From positions 1 to 64,000 of the forward strand of contig QHZD01000020.1 of NCBI GenBank assembly GCA_003225315.1: a DNA stretch of 64,000 nt. Reading direction: 5' to 3'. The stretch comes from Acidobacteriota bacterium (lineage in GTDB: Bacteria > Acidobacteriota > Terriglobia > Acidiferrales > UBA7541). The position numbers were made by a program, and so were the translations under genes. Positions 1 to 6,781 of this stretch are shown here, piece by piece; the first letter of the stretch is position 1; each line of letters opens with the position of its first letter. The notes under the pieces were generated by a model. The model saw only the letters and a program-made list of their open reading frames with translations, had not been told where the DNA came from and searched no databases.

Positions 1-125
1 AAAACCTTTTCGCGCACTCCGAAAAGGCCGGCATCAAACACTACTTCGTTGAAAACGATGAACCGAAATCGGCGTTCGACGACATCAAGGTCAGCTACGA
101 CTATCTTCACGCGTTGAATTTCTAG
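1..125 (+). CDS. Sugar phosphate isomerase/epimerase, C-terminal fragment
   Basis: An open frame enters from the left edge (codons begin at position 3) and stops at TAG 123-125. The visible 40 residues include AGIKHYFVENDEP and end in YDYLHALNF. I associate this ending with TIM-barrel sugar phosphate isomerase/epimerase proteins (xylose isomerase-like fold), which often lie beside DUF1080 and Gfo/Idh/MocA genes. Only the last strand and helix are present, so the catalytic residues cannot be checked. A strong terminator follows six bases after the stop, so this is the last gene of an upstream unit. The family call is an inference from a short tail. Confidence 0.6.
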   Translation, partial: NLFAHSEKAGIKHYFVENDEPKSAFDDIKVSYDYLHALNF

Positions 126-130
126 CAGTG

Positions 131-156
131 GGACAGGCATTCTTGCCTGTCCTTTT
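131..156 (+). terminator. Rho-independent terminator
   Basis: A perfect 9-bp stem (GGACAGGCA / TGCCTGTCC) with a 4-base loop is followed directly by TTTT. It lies just after the stop of the isomerase fragment and before the ribosome site of the DUF1080 gene. Confidence 0.85.
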
Positions 157-176
157 CAGCCGGAGGAATCATCGGC

Positions 177-845
177 ATGCGCAAGCCACTCACAGTCACA
201 CCTCTGTTTGCGATTGCAGCTCTTTTATTCATCTCCGCCGCCCAGCCGCAAACTCCAGCTTGGAAACCGCTCTTCAACGGCAAGGATCTCACCGGCTGGA
301 AACACGTCGGCCCGGGCAACATGACCGTCGAAGACGGCCTCATTCGAACGCACGGCGGCATGGGCCTTCTTTATTGGACCGGCGGCAAGCTCTCCAATTG
401 CCGCATCCGCGTGGTCTACAAGATGCGCGACTTAAACGATAATTCCGGAGTCTTCATTCGCATTCCCATCGAGCCGCGCGAGGAATGGATGCCCGTTCAT
501 TACGGTTACGAAGTCCAAATCGACAATCATCCCGAAACTTCGAACGAAGACGAATATCACGTTACCGGCACGCTTTATTCCCTGACCAAGCCGCTCGCCA
601 AGCCTGGTAAGCCCGGCCCCGAGTGGAACACCATGGTCATCACGCTCGACGGCCCGCGCACCATCGTTGTTCTTAACGATGTCACCGTCACGGACTACAC
701 CGAAGGCCAGCCCGTTCCCGAGCGCAAATTCAATTTCGAACCGCAGCGCGGCTCTCGGCCCAATGAGGGCTACATCGGCCTCCAGAATCACAGCGACAAC
801 GACATTGTCTTTTTCAAGGAAGTCAGCGTCCAGCCGCTGCATTAG
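177..845 (+). CDS. DUF1080 protein (3-keto-disaccharide hydrolase family), secreted
   Basis: This is a 222-residue protein with an N-terminal signal peptide (about residues 1-24, hydrophobic core AIAALLFISAA). The DUF1080 hallmark FNGKDLTGW follows at about 33-41, and the concanavalin-like beta-sandwich ends in GYIGLQNH. The ATG at 177 is preceded by CCGGAGGAA. DUF1080 proteins are periplasmic or outer-membrane enzymes, and several act on 3-keto-glycosides. The nearby GMC dehydrogenases, their small subunits, isomerases and a Gfo/Idh oxidoreductase fit that role. The exact substrate cannot be read from sequence. Length is normal for a single-domain member. Confidence 0.85.
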   Translation: MRKPLTVTPLFAIAALLFISAAQPQTPAWKPLFNGKDLTGWKHVGPGNMTVEDGLIRTHGGMGLLYWTGGKLSNCRIRVVYKMRDLNDNSGVFIRIPIEPREEWMPVHYGYEVQIDNHPETSNEDEYHVTGTLYSLTKPLAKPGKPGPEWNTMVITLDGPRTIVVLNDVTVTDYTEGQPVPERKFNFEPQRGSRPNEGYIGLQNHSDNDIVFFKEVSVQPLH

Positions 846-861
846 ATTTTCGTTGTTGTAG

Positions 862-888
862 CTCAAGCCTTTAGGCCTGAGGCTTTTT
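862..888 (+). terminator. Probable rho-independent terminator
   Basis: An imperfect hairpin (CTCAAGCC, loop TTTA, GGCCTGAG, with one internal mismatch) is followed by GGC and TTTTT. It sits 16 bases after the DUF1080 stop and before the ribosome site of the next gene. Confidence 0.55.
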
Positions 889-926
889 CTTTGACTTTCG
901 GCTTCAATTTTTTTCAGGAGAACGCT

Positions 927-2288
927 ATGACCAAGGATCTCTCCCGCCGTCAATTTCTCCATCGCACCGCTGGGGCCGCTGGCGCGCTCGCGGCTTCGCC
1001 CGCCATTTTTCTTGAGCCGGAGCACATTCCTCTGCCCTTGCAATCGACGCCGCCGAGCGACCGCCTGCGCTTCGGCATCATCGGCATCGGCATGCAGGGT
1101 TCCGGCTTGCTTCGCGACGCCATCCAGCTCCCCGGAGTCGAATGCGTTGCTGCTTGCGATCTTTACGATGGCCGCCACACGCTCGCGCAGGAAATTGTCG
1201 GCAAGAAAATTCCCACTACGCGCCGCTACAAGGATCTTCTCGACAACAAGGAAATTGATTGCCTCATCGCCGCTGTCCCTGACCATTGGCACAAGCAAGT
1301 CGTGGTCGACGCCGTCAGCGCCGGAAAAGATATTTACTGCGAAAAACCCATGTCCCATTCCCCCGCCGACGGGGTCGCCATGGTCGCCGCAGCGAAGAAA
1401 ACCGGCCGCGTCGTGCAAATTGGTTCGCAGCGCGTCAGCTCCGTGATCTGTGCAAAAGCCAAAGAGCTTCTCGCCAACGGCATCGTCGGCACGCTCACTC
1501 TCGTTGAAGGTTCGCTGGGCCGCAACGATCCCACCGGCGCGTGGGTGTATCCTCCTCCTCCCGATCTTTCCCTCGGCAATTTCGATTGGGACACCTGGCA
1601 GGGCGACGCCACCAAGCGCGCTTGGGATCCGGACATGTCGCCCAAGTATTTCGCGCGCTGGCGCTGCTGGAAGGAATATGGCACCGGGCTCGCCGGCGAT
1701 CTTCTCGTCCATCTCGTCAGCGGCATGAACTTTATGCTCGGCTGGAACGAGCCTCCTAAGCGCGCCATGGCTCTCGGCGATATCCTGCGCTTCAAAGACG
1801 GCCGCAACATGCCCGATGTTCACGCCACGCTGTTCGATTACGGGCGTGCTCCCATTTATCTGCGCCTCAATCTCGGATGTGATACGCCGGAGATTTACCG
1901 CTTCCAGGGCTCTAAAGGCATTCTCGAAGTCACCGAATACGCCATCACTTATTTCCCGCAATCCGGCGAAGACGAATCTCCCAGCTATTACACTTCCGGC
2001 TATCCGCAAGCGATGCGCGAAGCCTATCTCAAAAAGTGGCACGAGGAGCACGACCCCAAGCCCGGCAAGGAACCCATCAGGGAGGGATTCAGCTATCGTG
2101 GCGAATCCTGGGACGCTGAAAAGCCCCACCTCTGGAGATTTTTCCAGGGCGCGCGCAACCATCAGCAAGTTACGGAAGACACCGTCTTCGGCCACAACGC
2201 CGCGCTCGCTTGCCACATGGCAAATCAATCCTATTTCCGCGGAGCCGCCGTCACCTGGGACGCCGCCTCCAACCAAATCAAATCCTAA
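927..2288 (+). CDS. Gfo/Idh/MocA family oxidoreductase, Tat-exported
   Basis: The protein has 453 residues from ATG 927, which is preceded by TCAGGAG six bases away. The open frame runs 36 bases further upstream, but that part lacks a ribosome site. A twin-arginine signal (SRRQFLHR at 6-13, then an Ala-rich core) is followed by a Rossmann fold with GIIGIGMQGSG at about 50-60. The EKP motif of the family is at 139-141. Such enzymes are NAD(P)-dependent sugar or polyol dehydrogenases or glycosidase-like redox enzymes, and Tat-exported members usually carry the cofactor out with them. The gene lies between DUF1080 and inositol oxygenase, in a sugar-oxidation neighbourhood. Substrate unknown. Confidence 0.88.
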   Translation: MTKDLSRRQFLHRTAGAAGALAASPAIFLEPEHIPLPLQSTPPSDRLRFGIIGIGMQGSGLLRDAIQLPGVECVAACDLYDGRHTLAQEIVGKKIPTTRRYKDLLDNKEIDCLIAAVPDHWHKQVVVDAVSAGKDIYCEKPMSHSPADGVAMVAAAKKTGRVVQIGSQRVSSVICAKAKELLANGIVGTLTLVEGSLGRNDPTGAWVYPPPPDLSLGNFDWDTWQGDATKRAWDPDMSPKYFARWRCWKEYGTGLAGDLLVHLVSGMNFMLGWNEPPKRAMALGDILRFKDGRNMPDVHATLFDYGRAPIYLRLNLGCDTPEIYRFQGSKGILEVTEYAITYFPQSGEDESPSYYTSGYPQAMREAYLKKWHEEHDPKPGKEPIREGFSYRGESWDAEKPHLWRFFQGARNHQQVTEDTVFGHNAALACHMANQSYFRGAAVTWDAASNQIKS

Positions 2289-2323
2289 CGCCAGGTTCAC
2301 CTCGCCCTGCTTAATTATGTGTA

Positions 2324-2345
2324 GGGGCGCAGCATGCTGCGCCCC
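2324..2345. repeat. Perfect 22-bp GC-rich palindrome
   Basis: Arms of 11 bases (GGGGCGCAGCA / TGCTGCGCCCC) abut with no spacer, 35 bases after the stop of the Gfo/Idh/MocA gene. No T-run follows, so a rho-independent terminator is not clear. It may be a REP-like intergenic palindrome or a cruciform that stabilises the 3' end of the mRNA. Confidence 0.6.
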
Positions 2346-2374
2346 TCTCGGCAAACTCGTCGCCAAAATTTTCC

Positions 2375-2402
2375 TTGACTTTTCTCGATTTCATACTATA
2401 CT
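2375..2402 (+). promoter_or_regulatory. Sigma-70-like promoter of element copy 1
   Basis: TTGACT (2375-2380), a 16-base spacer and TATACT (2397-2402). The predicted start is near 2409, on top of the near-palindrome GTAGATAACTAC (2410-2421), which could be an operator. The corresponding promoter in copy 2 has the same spacer length. Confidence 0.7.
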
Positions 2403-2430
2403 TAACGGTGTAGATAACTACGTGTGGGGC

Positions 2431-2457
2431 GCGGGAGCTTGCTCCCGCTTTTCTTTT
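2431..2457 (+). terminator. Strong terminator hairpin inside element copy 1
   Basis: GCGGGAGC, TT, GCTCCCGC form an 8-bp stem followed by TTTTCTTTT. It stands only about 25 bases after the predicted transcription start, so transcripts from the 2375 promoter may end after some 50 nucleotides unless the hairpin is bypassed. This could be an attenuator for the downstream small gene. Confidence 0.7.
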
Positions 2458-2604
2458 CAAGGCCGCCATTTCCGCCTTGCCGGCCCAGACCAACCAAAAT
2501 CGCGCCCTTTAGAATCAAACGGTTACGAAATGCTTTTTTTGTAACTCCTTTGTTTTGACACTCATGCATTTTCATGTGGGGGGTACCCCCTCACCGAGGA
2601 AAAA

Positions 2605-2985
2605 ATGAACACAAACTCTCACAGTTCCACGCTCTTGCCTCTTGTCAGAACCGGCGCCGAACCGGGCCGCTGCAACCATCGCTTCCCCAACGGTAAGCGC
2701 TGCCGCCTTCCTGGCTCGGATTCTCAACTCGGGCTTTGTCTCCGTCACTTCACCATGAGTGCCGCGGCCGAGCTCTCCCGCAGGCACGCTCATGATGACG
2801 CTGAAGATTTCTCCGCAGAACTCCTTGGCCAACCTTCCGAGCTGACGTCTACTGTACAGGTGAAGCAGTTTCTGTCTCGCCTTCTTCTGCTTGTTACTAG
2901 CGGGCGCATCTCCCCGCGTCGCGCCGCCGTTCTTGTCTACATTACCAATCAGCTCCATTTCTCACATACCAGCCCTCGCCGCTAA
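2605..2985 (+). CDS. Small Cys/His-rich (zinc-finger-like) protein, unknown function
   Basis: A 126-residue protein from ATG 2605, with GAGGAAAAA just upstream. Near the N-terminus it has C-x-H-x4-G-x-x-C ([11 protein letters not shown]) and then C-L-R-H eleven to thirteen residues later, a spacing that suggests a small zinc-binding knuckle. The remainder is helical and charged, with no membrane segment. I do not recognise a named family. It lies immediately downstream of the interspersed element at 2375-2595, which probably supplies its promoter. DNA or RNA binding is a guess from the knuckle and the basic residues. It could be the cargo or regulator of the element. Confidence 0.6.
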   Translation: MNTNSHSSTLLPLVRTGAEPGRCNHRFPNGKRCRLPGSDSQLGLCLRHFTMSAAAELSRRHAHDDAEDFSAELLGQPSELTSTVQVKQFLSRLLLLVTSGRISPRRAAVLVYITNQLHFSHTSPRR

Positions 2986-3107
2986 CAGGAAGCGCACTCC
3001 CGCCGACCGCCAGGCTCGAAGTGACGGGTGCCGGACATGGCCGCTGGGAGAAGCCTCCTATTGTGCGGCGAAGGGCAAGGGCTGATAATCGGAACAGGAG
3101 TACGGCT

Positions 3108-4004
3108 ATGAAACAGACCCAGGAACATTCACCTCTAAAGGAAGTTCAGGCGCCTCTCGAAGAAGACCAAGCGCCGCTGAAGGAGCTGGATGAGTGGGAC
3201 GATTTTGTCGCCACCCGCTACCGGCAGGGCAAATCGGAAGAAGAGTTCCGGAACTATAAAGCCGACGCCAATCCCACGGTGACGGAGTTCTACCGGCAAA
3301 ACCACAAATACCAGACGCTGGATTTCGTCCTGAAGAAGAAAGCCGAATACTGCGGCCTGAAGCGCGGGAAAAAGAGCATCTGGGAAATGGCCGAGTACCT
3401 GAACACTTTAGTGGACGACAGCGATCCCGATACCGATGTGACGCAGATCGAGCACCTGCTGCAGACCGCGGAAGCGATTCGCAAGGACGGCCATCCGCGG
3501 TGGTTCATACTCGCCGGCTTTGTGCACGATCTTGGAAAGGTTCTCTGCCTCTATGGCGAGCCGCAGTGGGCCGTCGTCGGCGATACGTTTCCCGTGGGCT
3601 GCGCATACTCAGATCAGGTGGTTTTTCCGGAGTTCTTTGCCGCCAATCCAGACAGCGGCAAGCCCGAGTACCAGACGCAATATGGAGTCTACGAGCCGCA
3701 CTGCGGCTTGGATAACGCGCACCTCTCGTTTGGACACGACGAATACATTTTTCGCGTGACGCAGAAATACCTGCCCGAAGAAGCGCAGTACATGCTCCGG
3801 TATCATTCGTTCTACGCGGCGCACAAGCATGGCGCTTACCGCCACCTGATGAATGACCACGACGAACCGATGTTCGAGTGGGTGCGCAAGTTCAATCCCT
3901 ACGACCTCTACTCGAAAGGCCGCGAGCGCCCCAACGTGAAGGAAATCCTGCCTTACTATCAAGAGCTCGTCTCTGAATTCTTCCCGGATAAAATCGACTG
4001 GTAA
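3108..4004 (+). CDS. MIOX: Inositol oxygenase
   Basis: A 298-residue protein from ATG 3108 (GGAACAGGAG seven bases upstream); an upstream in-frame extension to 3021 is unlikely. It matches the HD-type diiron myo-inositol oxygenase family (EC 1.13.99.1), which converts myo-inositol to D-glucuronate with O2. The expected iron ligands are present: His in IEHLLQTAE (about 116), HD in FVHDLGK (140-141), His in FGHDEY (210), His in RYHSFY (233) and Asp in NPYDLYS (266). The first 27 residues are an added charged segment with a short repeat (PLKE.., PLEE.., PLKE..). No signal peptide, so it is cytosolic. The family is best known from eukaryotes. Confidence 0.93.
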   Translation: MKQTQEHSPLKEVQAPLEEDQAPLKELDEWDDFVATRYRQGKSEEEFRNYKADANPTVTEFYRQNHKYQTLDFVLKKKAEYCGLKRGKKSIWEMAEYLNTLVDDSDPDTDVTQIEHLLQTAEAIRKDGHPRWFILAGFVHDLGKVLCLYGEPQWAVVGDTFPVGCAYSDQVVFPEFFAANPDSGKPEYQTQYGVYEPHCGLDNAHLSFGHDEYIFRVTQKYLPEEAQYMLRYHSFYAAHKHGAYRHLMNDHDEPMFEWVRKFNPYDLYSKGRERPNVKEILPYYQELVSEFFPDKIDW

Positions 4005-4088
4005 GCGGTCTTGAGGGCAATTGGGTGAACGCGCTCATCCTCAAAGGCCGAGGGTGGTGCCAGGAAATGGCAGGAGGAGCGAGCCGCG

Positions 4089-4385
4089 ATGCAGTATCTG
4101 GCAAGAGTGATCAAGCAGCACGAAGAAAAGCGGAAGGGGGAGAGGCTGTACACGACGGCAGAGGCGGCCAAGCGAGCCGGAGTATCGCGGCAAACGCTGC
4201 AGACGTGGATGGCAGTGGGAAAAATCAAAGGGCCGGAGCTGATCCGGCCGGTGCACATACGGCTGTGGAGCAAAGAAGATATCGCCCAGCTGAAGAAGGT
4301 GGGGAAACGGCCGGGAAGGCCCAGGCGAGAAGACGCAGGCAAAAAGAAGGCGCCTCCCCCAGTGTTGGGCGAATGGCTGAAGTGA
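4089..4385 (+). CDS. Small MerR-like helix-turn-helix protein
   Basis: A 98-residue protein from ATG 4089, with GGCAGGAGGAGC about ten bases upstream. The core YTTAEAAKRAGVSRQTLQTW is a MerR/excisionase-type winged helix-turn-helix. It is followed by the wing and LWSKEDIAQLKKV, then a basic tail (GRPRREDAGKKK). It lacks the long dimerisation helix and effector domain of full MerR proteins. It lies 84 bases downstream of inositol oxygenase on the same strand and converges on the gluconate dehydrogenase subunit gene. It probably binds DNA; the target is unknown. An overlapping longer frame (4025-4519) is less likely because it has no recognisable domain. Confidence 0.7.
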   Translation: MQYLARVIKQHEEKRKGERLYTTAEAAKRAGVSRQTLQTWMAVGKIKGPELIRPVHIRLWSKEDIAQLKKVGKRPGRPRREDAGKKKAPPPVLGEWLK

Positions 4386-4425
4386 AGTGCGGCCCGCCTG
4401 CGAAGGCGGACGCTGCAACGACTGC

Positions 4426-5022
4426 TCAGAATTCCGGCGGCGGCGGGCAGCCGAGGAACTCGCGCTGCGGGACATTCCCCATATATTGCAGGTCAGCGAT
4501 GCCGATCTTGCTGGTGTAGAAGCCATCGCAGGTCATATTGCGCAGGAAAGAAAAGAAAGCCACTCCCTGGCTGAGCGAGGGATCCTTCTTGCCGTTTTTG
4601 CGAAACGCAATCAAGTCCAGAATTTCCTTCTTCTGTTCCGGCGTGCATTCCATAAAGACTTTGCCGTAGCGGTCGCTGCAAGCGGCGTCCAGCCAGAAGA
4701 AACCGCCGCCGAGCCTTAGTTGATATTCGGGATTCTCGCTGGTGAGCAGATCGATGAACTCCGGCGCTCCCGCTTCCACAGCGCCGCCGGATTTTTCGTC
4801 CTTGGGGATGATGGTGTCGCAAAGAAATGTCAGCGTGGCGTACTGCGACGCCGAAAAATATTTCGGCGTGTACGCTCCCGCGGGAGCGGCAGCCTTTTCT
4901 TTGTGCACCATCTGGTGGACGTACTCAGCGGCCTCGGCGGGAATGACTTTCAGGACCGAGCCGGCGGCGGTGACAGCCAAAGTGCGCAGGATGTCGCGGC
5001 GAGAGATAGATTCGTTATGCAT
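4426..5022 (-). CDS. Gluconate 2-dehydrogenase subunit 3 family protein, Tat signal
   Basis: A 198-residue protein starting with a twin-arginine signal (SRRDILRTLAVTAAG) and carrying the subunit-3 core (F-L-C-D-T-I-I-P..., then EFIDLL, DAACSDRYG and DGFYTSKIGI). In gluconate, sorbitol and glucoside dehydrogenases this small subunit carries the Tat signal and brings its GMC-type flavoprotein partner through the membrane. It is the last gene of a five-gene minus-strand run and follows a GMC dehydrogenase (5064-6767) after 41 bases, its likely partner. The gap holds a small hairpin (CAGGG / CCCTG). Confidence 0.88.
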   Translation of the reverse strand: MHNESISRRDILRTLAVTAAGSVLKVIPAEAAEYVHQMVHKEKAAAPAGAYTPKYFSASQYATLTFLCDTIIPKDEKSGGAVEAGAPEFIDLLTSENPEYQLRLGGGFFWLDAACSDRYGKVFMECTPEQKKEILDLIAFRKNGKKDPSLSQGVAFFSFLRNMTCDGFYTSKIGIADLQYMGNVPQREFLGCPPPPEF

Positions 5023-5063
5023 GTGCGTTCCTCATTTGAAAGAGCAGGGTTGAAGCCCTGTCT

Positions 5064-6767
5064 CTACAAATTCCCTTTCTTGGCTTCGTCGAGGAGATAC
5101 TCGGACGCGCGCCAGGAGAGCGCCATGATGGTCAGCGTCGGATTCTTATCCGGGTTAGTGACCAGCGACGCGCCATCGGTGACAAACAAATTTTTCACGT
5201 CGTGCGCCTGGCAGAAGCCATTGAGCACGGACGTTTTCGGGTCGGCGCCCATGCGCGCGGTGCCCACTTCGTGAATAATCTTTCCGCCCGGCTCAATCCC
5301 GAAGGGATACTCGCCGTGAATAGTAGTTTTGGTGCGGTATTCGCCGCCCATGGTTTCCACGATGGCGCGAAACGTTTCTTGCATGTCCTTGGCCTGGAGC
5401 AATTCGTAGTCCGAGAACTTGAAGTGGAAGCGCAGCGCGGGAATGCCCCATTGATCGACAACGTCGGGATCGATCTCGCAGTACGTGTCCGGATTGGGCA
5501 GCATTTCGCCGCGGCCCGCGAACCCGATGTGCGTGCCGTAAACCTGGCGAGCGCGCTGCTTTAATGTGGCGCCGTAGCCTTCTTCATCGCGGCACAGGCC
5601 GTAGAACATGCCAACACCGGGCATCTCGCGTCCGCCGCCAAATTCGATGTGATAGCCGCGCGGAAAATCATTCTTGCGGTCGAATTTCCACCAGGGCATG
5701 TACATGTGCATGCCGCCAACCCCGTCGTGATTGTGCGGCGGCATCTTCTCGAGCTGCGGGAAGTAGCCGGAACCGCTGCTGCCGACCGAATCGGTGAGAT
5801 ACCTGCCGACGGTTCCAGAAGAATTGGCGATGCCGGTTGGAAATACTGTGGACTTGGAATTCAGCAACAGACGCGCGGATTCGCAGGCGCTGGCGGCCAC
5901 CACGATGGCGCGCGCGTTGATGCGCTTTTCCGTGCGCGTGGCTTTGTCCACGTACGAGACGCCTTCGGCTTTGCCTTCTTTGTTGACGATAATTTCGCGG
6001 GCCATCGCGCCGGTAATCAGGGTGAGCTTTCCCGTTTTCATCGCGGGCGGCAGCAGAACCTGGCTGGAGCTGAAATTGGAAGCCGTGATGCAGCCGCGGC
6101 CGCACTGGCCGCAATAATGGCAAGGCAGGCGGCCGTTGACCGAACGCGTGAGGATCGCGAGGCGCGACGGAATGCAAATAATGTTGAGCTTGTCGCACGC
6201 TTTCTTGACCATCAATTCCGTGCAACGCGGCTTGGGTGGAGGCAGAAAGACGCCGTCGGGCGCGCTGGAAACATTCTCTTTCGTTCCGAAAACACCGATG
6301 TAGCCTTCCACTTTGTCGTAATACGGCGCGAGATCTTGGTAAGTGATGGGCCAATCGTCGCCGAGACCGTCGCGCGTTGCCGACTTGAAATCAATGGGGG
6401 CAAAGCGCAGCGCGATGCGTCCCCAGTGATTGGTGCGGCCCCCCACGATACGGGAACGAAACCACTCAAAGCGCGAGCCGGGAGCGGAAGTGTACGGCTC
6501 ACCTTCGATTTTCCACGCGCCATTCGGAGCAAGGAACTCGCCGAAATTTTCGCGCGCATGGCCGCCGACGCCGGCGCCGCGATGCGGCGCTTCGTACGGC
6601 CACATCAGCATCTTGAAATCTTTTTCAGGATTTACGTTCGGCCCGGCTTCCAGCAGCGCGCAGTTCAGGCCACCCTCGGTGAGAATCTTGGCAGCCATGC
6701 CTCCGCCCGCGCCGGAGCCGATGATGCAAACGTCATATTGCTTTGGGGAACGGATTACTTGAGGCAT
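5064..6767 (-). CDS. GMC oxidoreductase (FAD-dependent sugar dehydrogenase, large subunit), first copy
   Basis: A 567-residue flavoprotein with an N-terminal Rossmann motif (IIGSGAGGGMAAK, about 15-27). A cysteine cluster C-x2-C-x2-C-x3-C lies at about 216-226 (CHYCGQCGRGC). The GMC C-terminal block includes HEVGTARMG and NPTLTIMAL. There is no signal peptide, so export by the Tat-signal small subunit is likely. The cysteine cluster suggests an iron-sulfur centre as in FAD-dependent glucose and glucoside-3-dehydrogenases (inference). It lies 14 bases from the second GMC gene. Likely substrate class: sugars or glycosides, with electrons passed to a cytochrome or quinone not encoded here. Confidence 0.9.
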   Translation of the reverse strand: MPQVIRSPKQYDVCIIGSGAGGGMAAKILTEGGLNCALLEAGPNVNPEKDFKMLMWPYEAPHRGAGVGGHARENFGEFLAPNGAWKIEGEPYTSAPGSRFEWFRSRIVGGRTNHWGRIALRFAPIDFKSATRDGLGDDWPITYQDLAPYYDKVEGYIGVFGTKENVSSAPDGVFLPPPKPRCTELMVKKACDKLNIICIPSRLAILTRSVNGRLPCHYCGQCGRGCITASNFSSSQVLLPPAMKTGKLTLITGAMAREIIVNKEGKAEGVSYVDKATRTEKRINARAIVVAASACESARLLLNSKSTVFPTGIANSSGTVGRYLTDSVGSSGSGYFPQLEKMPPHNHDGVGGMHMYMPWWKFDRKNDFPRGYHIEFGGGREMPGVGMFYGLCRDEEGYGATLKQRARQVYGTHIGFAGRGEMLPNPDTYCEIDPDVVDQWGIPALRFHFKFSDYELLQAKDMQETFRAIVETMGGEYRTKTTIHGEYPFGIEPGGKIIHEVGTARMGADPKTSVLNGFCQAHDVKNLFVTDGASLVTNPDKNPTLTIMALSWRASEYLLDEAKKGNL

Positions 6768-6781
6768 GGGACGCTATCTCC

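Larger units (their letters stand above)
2375..2595 (+). repeat. Interspersed promoter/palindrome element, copy 1
   Basis: The element contains, in order: a sigma-70-like promoter (2375-2402), a near-palindrome GTAGATAACTAC (2410-2421) at the expected transcription start, a GC hairpin with T-run (2431-2457), and the block GCCCTTTAGAATCAA (2504-2518). TTGTAACTCCTTTGTTTTGA and a G-tract (GGGGGGTACCCCC) close it. The same modules occur in the same order and orientation at 55012-55258. Here the element leads into a small Cys/His-rich gene; copy 2 has none. I infer a dispersed repeat family of this lineage. No transposase or terminal repeats were seen. Confidence 0.75.

Noticed and set aside
432-2366. 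Minus-strand open frame of 644 codons opposite the DUF1080 and Gfo/Idh/MocA genes
   Set aside because: It is a mirror frame of two well-supported plus-strand genes in GC-rich DNA, has no domain and crosses their boundary.
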